DNA from: Tenebrio molitor
Lineage: Eukaryota > Arthropoda > Insecta > Coleoptera > Tenebrionidae
Length of the DNA stretch: 64,000 bases
Assembly (NCBI RefSeq): GCF_963966145.1
Contig: NC_091054.1
Span: forward strand, 4,588,001 to 4,652,000
Direction: 5' to 3'
This document shows, piece by piece, positions 21,753 through 32,389 of this stretch (positions are counted from its first letter, which is position 1; every line of letters begins with the position of its first letter). The position numbers and the translations under genes are program-made. The notes under the pieces are model-generated. The model saw nothing but the letters and a program-made list of their open reading frames with translations, did no database searches and was not told the origin of the DNA.

Positions 21753-22821
21753 ATGTGGGGGCAGAAAGAAAGAAATGTTTATTTATCGTCATTATTTGTA
21801 AGTGGGTAGGCAACCAGTTATACTTCATTTTATCAAAAAATATGTACAGGGTGGCGCCTCTGCGGGACTCTCTGTCGATATGGTCCTCTTCCCTCTTGAC
21901 ACAATCAAGACGCGTCTCCAGTCGGCTCAGGGTTTTATCAAATCGGGGGGTTTCTCGGGGGTGTACAAAGGAATAGGACCCCAAGCTATAGGGAGCGCTC
22001 CTCAAGCTGCTCTCTTTTTTCTCACCTATGAAAGTTTCAAGTATTACGTTGAACCTCTAGTAAACCCCCATTATTTACCTCTAGTTCACATGGCAGCCGC
22101 CTCGTTCGGTGAAGTTGTACGTATTAAATCCTTCCTCAAGCAAAACAATATTTACAAATTATAGGTGGCTTGTTTGATAAGAGTACCGATGGAAGTGGTA
22201 AAACAAAGGCGTCAGACTTCTACCAATCGTAAACACACCTCAACGAGAATTTTAATGCACGCTTGGAAGTCAGAAGGTCTCAGAAAAGTAGGTTCAGTTG
22301 TATTGCTACTTGTTTTTGACTGTAGGGTGTAAAACATTTTAGGGGTTGTATAGGGGCTTTGGGTCAACCATACTTCGAGAAATTCCCTTCTCATTCATTC
22401 AGTTTCCAATTCTGGAGTATCTCAAGTCGACGTACAGGATACATTTCAAAAACAACATTCCCTTGGAATCGTGGGAGGTTGCAAATTGTGGCGCTCTTGC
22501 CGGTGCTTTTGCAGCGGCCACCACAACTCCGTTAGACGTTGCAAAAACTCGTATTATGTTGGCTGATAAAAAGACAGCAGCCACACTCCGAGTCAGGAGC
22601 GTGTTGCAACAGGTGTACCGAGAAAAGGGGGTCAGAGGGTAAATCGTTACCATCTTATTGGTAGTACGTTCTTATTGTTTCGTTGCAGTCTTTTCGCCGG
22701 ATTCACACCTCGAGTGCTTTGGATAACGTTGGGCGGCTACGTATTTTTCGGGATGTACGATCTGTCAAAGAACTTCTGTACCGATCACTTGCTCGATTCA
22801 GAATACGAAGAAATTCGGTGA
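21753..22821 (+). CDS. SLC25A26: Mitochondrial S-adenosylmethionine carrier
   Basis: This inner-membrane carrier imports SAM into mitochondria in exchange for S-adenosylhomocysteine. Five exons close in phase to 287 residues: 21753-21797, 21850-22116, 22165-22287, 22343-22638, 22689-22821. The usual three-fold carrier repeat is present, with signatures PLDTIKTR, PMEVVKQR and PLDVAKTR. SAMC-specific context includes GEVVACLIRVP (repeat 2) and STILREIPFSFIQFP. The first exon supplies MWGQKERNVYLSSLF before GGASAGLSVDM. Length fits the family (human 274). It is divergent from RFT1. AATAAA occurs at about 23061. Confidence 0.95.
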
Positions 22822-23152
22822 TCAAGACTGTATTCGTCGAGACTAATTTTTTATCCTTTTAGTAGAGTAGTTTTTTAGTTCTTTTGGAGATTCGAGTCTT
22901 CCATATTGGACGACGTGATTGGGCATTTGTGATCACGTGGTATACAGTATACCCCTATATTCAGTATATTCGTCAAACACAATGTATTTTCACTTTTGAT
23001 ATACAACATTAACTATATTAGCAACCATAAAATTTATACAATTTATATAAGAGTATCAAAATAAATACATTGGTGGATTGGGATTCAATTGACATAGATT
23101 ACATCATAAACATGTACTTCACACGTGTTGTACACTTAGTTTAATTGACTGG

Positions 23153-23692
23153 TTAACCCACACATCCTATGAAAGTCTTTTTGACGGCATCGCGAGCGTA
23201 CGGTATGTACGACAGCGAATACCAAGTCATCGCCAGAGATTGTATAATTATGAACACCAAAGCTAGGACAGCGTTGTGCAGCTGTAATAAAATCGGTCAC
23301 GACGTGTGCGTCGAGTTTGATGAGCGAAAACTTACCAAAAGTGCGGCCAGTAGAGTTAAAATGAAGGAAACGACCACGAGAATTGTGGCAATCGCCCTCG
23401 TCGAGGCGAACATTTTTTTGATTTGGTTGACTGGTCCCATCAAGAAACACGTACTCGCCATCGATAAAATATTACCCAGGGTGTAAAACACGGCGAATAT
23501 TGACAGGCCTCTGCTAAAAAATAGTGCAAAAGATCCAAGGAACGATAACAGTATTCCCAGGATAAAACAGAAAAGAAATGCTTTCAGTCTTGTGGACCAG
23601 CTCAGCGTCGTCGTTTCGTTTAATTGTGACATTATTCCGCTTTCTTCGTCTGGCGAATCGTTGCCCCCTAGTACCCGTTTTAATTTATCCAT
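23153..23692 (-). CDS. SFT2 domain vesicle-transport membrane protein
   Basis: This is a small four-span Golgi membrane protein of the SFT2/Got1 class, linked in yeast to fusion of retrograde vesicles with the Golgi. Two exons, 23692-23336 and 23281-23153, close in phase to 161 residues. An acidic/polar N-terminus (MDKLKRVLGG) leads into four hydrophobic segments. The conserved SFT2 features are FYTLGNILSMASTCFLMGP, QIKKMF and SMTWYSLSYIPYARDAV near the end. It is SFT2D1/SFT2D2-like; which of the two cannot be fixed. It is divergent from the open frame at 23906. Confidence 0.93.
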
Positions 23693-23905
23693 TATTGCGA
23701 CTCGATTTGTTTATTTATAAAATGTGTCGGTTGTTGCGGCAGTCTTGGCTTCGGTTTCACTCAGTTTGTGCACGTTATGACTCACTTAATTTGTATTTTG
23801 TGTTCGGTGACTGATAATATTAGATATAAAAAACTAATCTGATTTGCTATTTGAGGAGCAACAGGTTAAAGTTTCGTGGAACGTCAAACTGTCAAAACAA
23901 GTTTA

Positions 23906-24540
23906 ATGAGTTCGGATAAACCGTTAGAAGATGGCGCAGCGGTAATTCGTCATTCGGTCACTCTTCTGGGATTAAATTTATTGGACACTTGTTGCATTAC
24001 CGGTTCTGGTTGTGTAAATTTTCCGGTAAAAACACGTTCAACTGGATGTTTCTGATGCGTAATGAGTTTTTAATAAAGTTTCACATGATAAGAAAAAACA
24101 AAGTTGACCATAGACAGGCAACCCATTATACTCCTCATTTTGGAATAATGCTGTGTGAACTATAAAATATAAATAAGTTCAGGTTTCGAGGAATGTGGGC
24201 TGCATTCTCTGCAAATATGGGATTTGCCGGGATTCTTCTCAGCGGGAGTTATGATCACAAAATGCAAGTAATAAATACAGCGGCTTTTCCTATTTTAATA
24301 AGGTAATGCAAAGGTAAGTCCACAGGGTATCTAACTAGATGAATTTTTTTTTCTACACAATACGACAACAGCTCTTCAAATGACTAAGGAAAAAATGCAA
24401 AGAAGACAAAAACTAGATTACAACTACCTCTACGACAATAATTCATATTTTTATGTTTACGTCACTGAGAGTGGAAATCGGGCCTTCGATGGGAATTTTT
24501 ATTTTACAACTGGATTCTTCAATACACTAATGGACTGATG
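23906..24540 (+). CDS. Unassigned small multi-exon gene or relic
   Basis: I do not recognise this protein. An ATG at 23906 starts 40 codons (MSSDKPLEDGAAVIRHSVTL, then TCCITGSG) up to a donor at 24026. A hydrophobic exon-like block starts at about 24181 (FRGMWAAFSANMGFAGILLS). A third block (about 24374-24540) reads LQMTKEKMQRRQKLDYNYLY and ends in TGA. I could not find splice choices that keep one frame through all three. It is thus either mis-modelled or a decayed gene. The 213-bp divergent spacing to SFT2 argues for a once-real promoter. A small mitochondrial membrane protein such as COX20 is a weak possibility only. Confidence 0.3.
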
Positions 24541-25752
24541 TTTAAAGGATTATTTAATATTTTGATTCGTAATACAGAGTTGAGCACCTTAAAGTAAAGA
24601 TGAAATTTAAATGTAGTTTTTAAATCAATAACATAATCAATTCTACAAAATTTTGGTAACTGAATGGAAAATATAAGGTTTTATTTTATCAATGCATAAT
24701 TGAAAATGAGAATTATTCTTATTTGTTGGAATTGTACATGGGGGTTAGGTCAACATTACATAATTCGAAATTAGGATTTCCACCATTATTGCGGGAAGGT
24801 GCTTAATTCTCATCTTATTTGCGTTGAAATAAGATATGTTTTTCTCTGTTAGAGCCATTAGCAGAGTTTCTGGAATGCAATTCGTTATTCCAAACTCTAG
24901 CCAAAAAAACCGTTATATAAAACACGTTCAAAATTATCGCAGCACAGCAACTACTGCCTGTATCTTTTTTTTTTTTGAATTATTATTCAATACTGACATT
25001 TGGTGGGGTGAAGGGAAATAACTAGACAATAAGATAATGCATTAATTGGATATTGAAAAAAAAGTTTTTTTTTATATTTCTCTTATAATTCCATTTACAA
25101 TAAGGAAGAATACTTATAGGAAAAAATATCGAGTCGTGCGATAATTTTAAACAGGAGTTTATAATAGCTATTTATGTAACCAGTTAGGAAATGCGTTATT
25201 TTGTGTAACGAGTGGAATATTTGCGGGACGAGCGCAGCGAGATCCCGCAAAATCACACGAGTTACACAAAATTGCATTTCCTAAAGTGTTACATACAAGA
25301 TTTTTTCTAATTTTGACAAAAAAAAGTTTCTTCAAACGTTAAACGAAGTAATGAATTTCATTAATAATAAATTATTATTGTGTTAAAATATCAAGTAGGT
25401 AAGTAGGCACGGTTATTTTGCTTAAAAACAAAAAATATGACAATGTCAAATTGATGATACAATAAATTTTTCCTAACCAGTTAGGAAAGATTTTACTTTT
25501 CGTAACCAGTTACGAAAAGTGTGACGTTTCCCAACGTCAATTAATTTTGAAAAGTGTCACTTTATATGTCAAAATTAGAAAAAGCATTTTAATTTTTTAG
25601 CCTTCTCATGACCTTCACAGTCAGGCTCATCTGACGTTTTCTTTGTTTAATCGACGAAATCATGTAATGTTTGGAACATGCATTTGCTCAATATGGAGAC
25701 ACAAATTGCACCGCGATGATGCTACGAATACGCAATGATGACACCTGAATCA
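24541..25752. other. ZNF-B 3' flank with inserted palindromic DNA
   Basis: There is no gene here. About 24690-24910 matches 30125-30340 (3' side of ZNF-C), so it belongs to the zinc-finger duplicated unit. About 25600-25750 is also shared with the other two units. The roughly 650 bp between them is private and palindrome-rich. Confidence 0.6.
25184..25284. repeat. Palindromic element with CGAGCGCAGCGAG core
   Basis: The outer arms (TTAGGAAATGC and GCATTTCCTAA) and inner arms (TTTTGTGTAACGAGTG and CTCGTGTGA-type, then GCGGGA/TCCCGC) surround a self-complementary core CGAGCGCAGCGAG. It has the same architecture as the hairpins at 40782-40904, 41355-41480 and 61281-61405. Confidence 0.65.
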
Positions 25753-27132
25753 TTAGACATCTTGTTCGCGAAAATGCACTTTTGCATGTTGGGTCAAATT
25801 ACATTTGGTTTTAGATTTGAAATGACACTTGTCACAAGTAAACCACCGCACAGCTTCAGGGGGAGTATGTTTGAAAAGGATGTGTCGTTTTAAAGCTCCT
25901 TTAGCTCTCGTCCTATAATCACAGTTGCAACAGTTAAACCATTCTGCTTCTTCGTCAGGTATATGTTGTTCAATTATGTGTTTGTTTAGGTTGTACTTCC
26001 GTTTTGTCGCGTAAGAACAGTGCTCACACTGAAACAACGACGCTTCTTTGTCTGATGTATGTTTAACGAGTATGTGTGCCTTTAGTTTTGATTCTTGATT
26101 TGTCGTAAAGCGGCATTTATCACACTTAAACCATTGCATGTCTTCTTCGGAAAGATGCTGTTTTGAGTGTTTCAACAAATTAGATTTGGTTTTAGATTTG
26201 TACTGACACTTGTCACAAGAAAACCATTGCACAGCTTCAGAGGGGGTATGTTTGACAGACATGTGTCGTTTTAAAGATGCTTTATTCTTCGTTTTGTAAT
26301 CACAGTTGAAACAGTAAAACCATTCTGCTTCTTCATCAGATTTATGTCGAGTTATGTGATGTTTTAAAGAGTGTTTATATTTTGTCGTGTAAGAACACTG
26401 TTCGCAGTGAAACAACGACGCTTCTTTGTTTGGTGCATGTATAACGAGTGCGTGTGTCTTTACATATGATTTGTCCTTTGCCATAAAGCTGCATTTATCA
26501 CACTTGAACCATTGGACGTCTTCTTTGGCAAGATGTTGTTTTGAATGTTCACTTTCCTTGTGACGCTTTAAAACTTGTCCGTATTTTGTTTCAAAATCAC
26601 ATTCTTCACACTGGAACCACTCAACATCCAGGTGCTTTGCAATTTGATGTTTTTTTAAACCTGCTGCTTGGATTGTCATAAAGGAACAACATTCGCATTG
26701 GTACCACTTTTCATCACTAAAAAATACTCCACCTATTTTGTTGAATACTTCTTTAGTATTTACACATGAAGCGTCCAAGTGTTTGATCCACACTAGGACT
26801 GAATACGTTTCAAACGAGCACTTTTGACAAACGTAGCTATTTAGTACGGTGTCCTTTTTCGGTAGATCTTGCAAACTGTCAATTTTCTTTTTGTGATATT
26901 CTCCGACATGTTGATTGAAAATTATTACAAGATCAGTTTCAAAATCGCAGTCTTTGCAGTAGTACTTTTCTAAATCATTTGTTTTGCAACTAAATGATTT
27001 AAGAGGCAAATGGTTACGTTTCGTGTGATTTATCATGAAAAAAGGTGATTTGGTCATGGGACATCTGTCGCAGTTGTGAATTATTCCACAGCCACATTTT
27101 GAGGTGCTCTCAGGACAATTCAAATTTGGCAT
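25753..27132 (-). CDS. C2H2 zinc-finger protein, 13 fingers (ZNF-B)
   Basis: This 459-residue paralogue of the proteins at 337-2100 and 30675-32375 shares the same N-terminal five fingers and then two copies of the four-finger module instead of three. It has no effector domain and no TGEKP linkers. The third finger is C2HC-like. It is a single coding exon; the ATG (MPNLNCPEST) lies 14 nt after the conserved acceptor (exon start 27146). One residue is missing in the first finger (CDRCPMTK versus CDRCPYMTK), so its Cys-to-His spacing is shortened by one. A nuclear DNA-binding role is inferred from the fold; targets are unknown. Confidence 0.93.
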   Translation of the reverse strand: MPNLNCPESTSKCGCGIIHNCDRCPMTKSPFFMINHTKRNHLPLKSFSCKTNDLEKYYCKDCDFETDLVIIFNQHVGEYHKKKIDSLQDLPKKDTVLNSYVCQKCSFETYSVLVWIKHLDASCVNTKEVFNKIGGVFFSDEKWYQCECCSFMTIQAAGLKKHQIAKHLDVEWFQCEECDFETKYGQVLKRHKESEHSKQHLAKEDVQWFKCDKCSFMAKDKSYVKTHALVIHAPNKEASLFHCEQCSYTTKYKHSLKHHITRHKSDEEAEWFYCFNCDYKTKNKASLKRHMSVKHTPSEAVQWFSCDKCQYKSKTKSNLLKHSKQHLSEEDMQWFKCDKCRFTTNQESKLKAHILVKHTSDKEASLFQCEHCSYATKRKYNLNKHIIEQHIPDEEAEWFNCCNCDYRTRAKGALKRHILFKHTPPEAVRWFTCDKCHFKSKTKCNLTQHAKVHFREQDV

Positions 27133-27146
27133 TTTGATGTTACAAT

Positions 27147-28489
27147 CTGAAAAAGCGATTTCATTTCACTACAAAAAAACTAATCACAATAACAACAAAA
27201 TATACAACAAGCCGTAACTGATCTATTTGTCACTTTTGATTTGTTATATCTAGTAGGTACAGGCACGACTTTATTATTATTTAGTTGCAACATGCTCTAT
27301 ATTTTATTTTTGATAATTACGAAATATTTTAAATACAAGGTGTCTCAGAAATAAGTACATTAGGTAATTTTAACCTGTGACAGTTCTCGTCAAGAACAAC
27401 AAAATTGTTATGTACCATTTTTTCGAAATATAATTTTCATTTCAGTATTTTGCCGCTCTCCCTCCATAAATTAACGAGCTGTCTAGTTACGAGTACCTAC
27501 TCGCATTTTCAGTGACTGTGACCGTGAAATAATAGTTTTTGTAAAATCGGCGCAAAACATTGTGTTTTTAGAATAAAGTTTTTTCCCTCCGCGGTCGAGG
27601 TAGACACAAGAGGATTACATTTTTAGTTAGTTTTGTCCGACTCCACACGGCAGGTGTTGACGTGTTGATTCTGTGATTTAAGCTAAAATTTTGTGAAAAT
27701 GGCACGTTTATTTTCGTATAGTGAATGCGTAGATATTGTGTTGGCGTATGGTGAAGCGTCTGGAGTGCTCCTCGCGCCTAGAGAATTTCCGTGCTACTTA
27801 TCCCTCTATGATGCTACTTCTTTTTGTGGGGGGTACATGAAGGACTTGCTATATTAATTCGATCTCAATTGATACAATTGAAGTTTTGAGAGAACGGGTA
27901 GAAAATGCTGCCACAATTCGCAATGAGAGGAATGCTGGAAAGAGTGGAAGAATAATTTCGTCGGCGCCTTCATTATTGTATTGACAATAACGGCGGTCAC
28001 TTTGAACACTTCTTGTAATGATTAGTGATTACTTTAATTACTTCGTGAGAATTTTTACGGATTAATACACTAATTTTAGGAGACATTTTGTCATTATCTT
28101 CGGTACGGGCGATTCATGAGGGCCAGTTTAAAATATTTATTAATTAAGTAATTGTTTTCATTTACTATCTACCATACGATTCTCTTTTTTCTCTTCCACC
28201 CTTATCATTATAGGTCACAGCAGTTAGCAGCTGTGCTTAAGTTAGTAAAAAACAAGTGAAAGTTTTCTTGCATTTGTTTTTTCTTCTTCGCTTATCGGCA
28301 TCGACGAAGCAAGTAATCCCCCATAGGCGGGTAAGGATATTTGTGCCAAATCTTTCAATCATTTTAATTGGATAAATTCAAGGTTTAGGAAGAAAATATA
28401 TTTAAATGTTGTGGCTATTAAGGAGTTTTATTAGCAGTTAAAATTAATGTACTTATTTCTGAGACATTTTGTACATAACAAATACTCAC
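27147..28489 (-). other. 5' UTR intron of ZNF-B
   Basis: The donor is GTGAGT just left of exon base 28490 and the acceptor is TTTTTCAG, ending at 27147, in the same positions as in ZNF-A and ZNF-C. Most of the intron is the transposon at 27336-28471. Confidence 0.65.
27336..28471 (+). mobile_element. Deleted Tc1/mariner-like element (copy B)
   Basis: The inverted repeats start CAAGGTGTCTCAGAAATAAG and are flanked by TA (27334-27335, 28472-28473). At 27699 an ATG opens MARLFSYSECVDIVLAYGEA, like the N-terminal helix-turn-helix (DUF4817-type) of insect transposases. Near 27890-28015 the frame decays into a transposase-like tail ending NNGGHFEHLL. The DDE catalytic middle is absent. This makes it an internally deleted, non-autonomous copy. 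Copy A is at 8073-8864. Confidence 0.72.
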
Positions 28490-28612
28490 CGTTGATTTTA
28501 ATACAAGAGAAAAAGAGTATTTAAATCGTTCACAGTTCCCTTTAGTTTTCAATCACATCACATGGGTTTAATCTGCAAGCATAACCAAAATTTAAAATAG
28601 CTTTCATATCGT

Positions 28613-28815
28613 ACAGGTGTTTTTTTTTAATTTGGAGTTGAAGAATCGATTGCGAATGAACCACTCTTCTCAAAAACACTGATTTTTCGAACTGCAGATT
28701 AAAAACACAAACAACGCAAAAAGTGAGGTTAGATTTAAACAGCTGATCCGGTGGTGCGTTACTGCCTTGATAATCGACTCTTTAACGCCAAATTTGAAAA
28801 ACAAAACCGTCACAA
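28613..28815. repeat. MITE-derived sequence, AGGTGTT family
   Basis: This is related to the TCGGGTGTTC family found at 50087 and 59028 (shared inner stretch AACGCAAAAAGTGAGGTTAG and GTTGAAGAATCGATTGCGAA). It sits upstream of ZNF-B in a stretch that ZNF-A lacks. One end is degraded. Confidence 0.5.
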
Positions 28816-29097
28816 CCTTGTTTGCATACCACAAGGCACAAAAAGCGATTATTATCTTCTTATTTAAAATCTATTTTTTTAAGATAAAAGTAGGTCGTAG
28901 GTGGCAGCACCATCGGCAATCACACTTGCAATTTGCATTGGGAAATTGGGCTCCTGCTTCTAGGACCTGGGACTGGGAAATCACGAATCACGTTAAAATG
29001 TTATTCACTAGCGGCTACCGGATAGTCCCCCCGGGATGCACAATTATTTTAAGTAGAGGATGGTGGGGACTTCGGCATGACATTGCGAGGGGAATTT

Positions 29098-29507
29098 GGT
29101 CATTGTTTACTTTACCTAAATACTTGTGGAATTTTCGCGTTTTTTCTGCCCAAACAGCCTCAGACCCTCAGAGCGTCCTCCTACATTGTTTCCCACCACT
29201 CAAACCTTGTGCAAATGAATTTTCCTGCCCTTTAGTTATAACGTGCGATCGAATAAAAAAAAATCGAGTTACCTGGATTGGGCTATTCTGGCTTTGATTG
29301 GTTCAAACCACCATTTTCGCCTACTCTGATTTTTTTCATTCGATCGCACGGTACTAGACATTGATGCGACCTTGAAACACACCAAAAGAAAAACAATGGC
29401 ATTTGCGCAAGGTTTGAGTGGTGGGAAACGATGTGGGAGGGCACCCTAAGGGTGTCTGGCCAGAAAAAACGGGAAAATTCCACAAGTAGCTAAAGTAAAC
29501 AATTAAT
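29098..29507. mobile_element. MITE, GGTAATTG-type (copy 2)
   Basis: The long inverted repeats match copies 1 and 3 (GGTCATTGTTTACTTTA at the left; TAAAGTAAACAATTA at the right). The middle is longer and different. No clear 8-bp duplication remains. Confidence 0.65.
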
Positions 29508-30674
29508 TAGACATTGAGGATATTTTCTCTAGTTCATGCGACATAAAAATTATAGGTACATTACTTTGCGATTTAGAATTTACGAATTGCGTGTGGTATA
29601 CAAAAACGTGTTGTTTTAATGGAAAAGTATTAAGTACATTTTTATTTGCTGAAATAATACAATACCGCCCCCGAGCACACCTCGAGGGCCGGTGGTAACA
29701 AGTTAAAAAATCATCAATAAACAATAAAAAATTCTATTTAAAAAAATTGACAGGAAAATGAGGATATTTTATAATAGCTGCAAGTTTGTACAATTAGTTA
29801 TGAAAGTCATACTTTTTTTCATGAATTTGCATTTTGATTAACATTACGTGTTGTACACGATATTTTTTTGCATATTGTTGTAAGTGGAGAAATTTAGCCT
29901 AAAAGGATTTATGGAAAAAAGTAGGTATGCATTGACAATCATCTCCAAGGAGATGCAATAAAATGATGAAAAAAAGTATTACTTTCATTACGATTTTTCG
30001 CTTAAAAAAGTGCTACTTTCATTACGATATGCAAGAAACACTATTTATTTTCTACGAAAAAAGGGAAATGATAAAGCAACATTTTCGGTGTTTTTTATTG
30101 GGGGGTTTCACATTCAGTTTAGTCATTCATAATAGAAAATGAGAATTATGTATTCCAATTTCGTACATGGTGGTAAGGTAGACATTACGTAATTCGAAAT
30201 TAGGATTTCCAGCATTTTTTCGGAAAGGTGCTTATTTCTCACCTTATTTGCGTTGAAATAAAACATGTTTTTCTTTTTTAGTGTCATTAACAGATAGTTT
30301 CAGGAGTGCGACTCGTTATTCCAAAACTCGAGCCAATGAAACTTGAAAAAATCGTTTAAAACTGTTTTAACTAAAAAATTGTATCAAAAATATCGGCGTA
30401 ATTTGAACACATATAAGCGTTTTGATTTTTTTAGCGTTCTCACGACCTTCACAGTATTATTCTTCGTGCAAGTCTTATCTAACGTTTTCTTTGTTTAATC
30501 GACGAAATCATGTAATGTTGATATGTCTTGTGAAATTTTAAATTTCGCTTGCCTTTTGTCTAAGAGGTCATACGTCACATTCAAACCACTCGCTTGGATC
30601 ATGCATTTCCTCAATATGAAGGCACAAATTGCATAGCGTGATGTTACGAATACGCAATGGCGACACCTGGACCA
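29508..30674. other. ZNF-C 3' flank
   Basis: There is no gene. From about 30125 to 30670 the sequence matches the 3' flanks of ZNF-A and ZNF-B. 29508-30100 is AT-rich DNA with no feature I can support. Confidence 0.55.
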
Positions 30675-32375
30675 TTAATTATCTTCTTTGGAAAGATGTC
30701 GTTTTGCGTGTTGGGTCAAATTAGATCTGGTTTTAAACTTGAAATGACACTTGTCACAACTAAACCATTGCACAGCTTCAGAAGGGGTATGTTTGAAAAG
30801 GATGTGTCGTTTTAAAGCTCCTTTCGTCCTCGTTCTATAATCACAATTGAAACAGATAAACCATTCTGCCTCTTCATCAGATTTATGTAGATTTATGTGA
30901 TATTTTAGGTTGTGTTTCAGTTTTGTCGTGTAAGGACAGTGCTCACACCGAAACAACAACGCCTCGGTGTTTGGTGTGTGTTTAACGAGTGCGTGTGCCT
31001 TTAGTCTTGATTTTTGATTTGCCTTAAAGCTGCATTTATCACACTTGAACCATTGGATGTCTTCTTCAGAAAGATGTCGTGTTGAGTGTTTGGACAAATT
31101 AGATTTGCTTTTAGATTTGAAATGACACTTGTCGCAAGCGAACCATTGCACAGCTTCAGAGGGAGTATGTTTGTACAACATATGTCGTTTTAGAGCTCCT
31201 TTCGTCCTCGCCTTATAATCACAGTTGAAACAGTAAAACCATTGGGTTTCTTCATCAGATTTATGTCGAATTATGTGATGTGTTAGGTTGTATTTCAGTT
31301 TTGTCGTGTAAGAACAGTGCTCACAGTGAAACAACACGGCCTCTGTCTTTGATGTATGTTTAATGAGTAAGTGTGCCTTTAGTCTTGATTTTTGCTTTGC
31401 TTTAAAGCTGCATTTATCACAGTCGAACGATTGGATGTTTTCTTCGCAAAGATGCTGTTTTGAATGTTTGGACAAACGATATTTGGTTCTGGATTTGTAC
31501 TGACACTTGTCACAAGTAAACCATTGCACAGCTTCAGATGGGGTATGTTTGAAAAACATGTGTTTTTTTAAGGATGCTTTCAACTTTGTCCTATAATCAC
31601 AGTTGAAACAGTAAAACCATTCTGCTTCTTCATCAGATTTATGTCGAATCATGTGATATTTTAGACAGTCTTTCCATTTTGTTGTGTAAGAACACTGTTC
31701 GCAGTGAAACAACGACTCTTCTTTGTTTGGTGCATGTATAACGAGTGCGTGTGTCTTTACATATAATTTATCCTTTGCCATAAAGCTGCATTTATCACAC
31801 TTGAACCATTGTAGGTCTTCTTTGACAAGATGTTGTCCTTTTTTCTTGTGACGCCTTAAAACTTGTTTGTATTTTGTTTCAAAATCACATTCTTTACACT
31901 GAAACCGCTTGAGATCCAGGTGCTTTGCCTTCTGATGTTTTTTTAAACCTGCATCACTACAAGATACTCTACCTATTTTCTTGAATACTTCTTTTGTATT
32001 TACACATGAAGTGTCCAAGTGTTTGATCCACACTAAGACCGAGTACGTTTCAAACAAGCACTTTTGACAAACGTAGCTTTTCACTACGGTGTCCTTTTTT
32101 GGTAGATCTTGCAAGCTGTCAATTTTCTTTTTGTGATATTCTCTGACATGTTGATTGAAAATTATTACAAATTCAGTTTTAAAATCGCAGTCTTTGCAGT
32201 AGTACTTTTCTAAATCATTTGTTTCGCAACTAAATGATTTTAGAGGCAAATGGTTACGTTTCGTGTGATTTATCGTGAAAAAAAGTGATTTGGTTACGTA
32301 AGGACATTTGTCGCAGTTGTGAATTTTTCCATGGCCACATTTTGAGGTACTCTCAGTACATTTCAAATTTGGCAT
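30675..32375 (-). CDS. C2H2 zinc-finger protein with one lost finger (ZNF-C)
   Basis: This 566-residue paralogue of ZNF-A and ZNF-B has five N-terminal finger positions, but the fourth has lost its Cys pair through a deletion: SCSDAGLKKHQKAKH runs straight from the linker into the His half. It also has an altered His spacing in the fifth finger (HKKKGQH). Three four-finger modules follow, ending SKEDN. A DNA-binding regulator role is likely; the target is unknown. The ATG lies 14 nt after the conserved acceptor (exon start 32389). Its leader intron is the shortest of the three and shows the empty site of the two transposons found in the paralogues. Confidence 0.93.
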   Translation of the reverse strand: MPNLKCTESTSKCGHGKIHNCDKCPYVTKSLFFTINHTKRNHLPLKSFSCETNDLEKYYCKDCDFKTEFVIIFNQHVREYHKKKIDSLQDLPKKDTVVKSYVCQKCLFETYSVLVWIKHLDTSCVNTKEVFKKIGRVSCSDAGLKKHQKAKHLDLKRFQCKECDFETKYKQVLRRHKKKGQHLVKEDLQWFKCDKCSFMAKDKLYVKTHALVIHAPNKEESLFHCEQCSYTTKWKDCLKYHMIRHKSDEEAEWFYCFNCDYRTKLKASLKKHMFFKHTPSEAVQWFTCDKCQYKSRTKYRLSKHSKQHLCEENIQSFDCDKCSFKAKQKSRLKAHLLIKHTSKTEAVLFHCEHCSYTTKLKYNLTHHIIRHKSDEETQWFYCFNCDYKARTKGALKRHMLYKHTPSEAVQWFACDKCHFKSKSKSNLSKHSTRHLSEEDIQWFKCDKCSFKANQKSRLKAHALVKHTPNTEALLFRCEHCPYTTKLKHNLKYHINLHKSDEEAEWFICFNCDYRTRTKGALKRHILFKHTPSEAVQWFSCDKCHFKFKTRSNLTQHAKRHLSKEDN

Positions 32376-32389
32376 TTTGATGTTACAAT

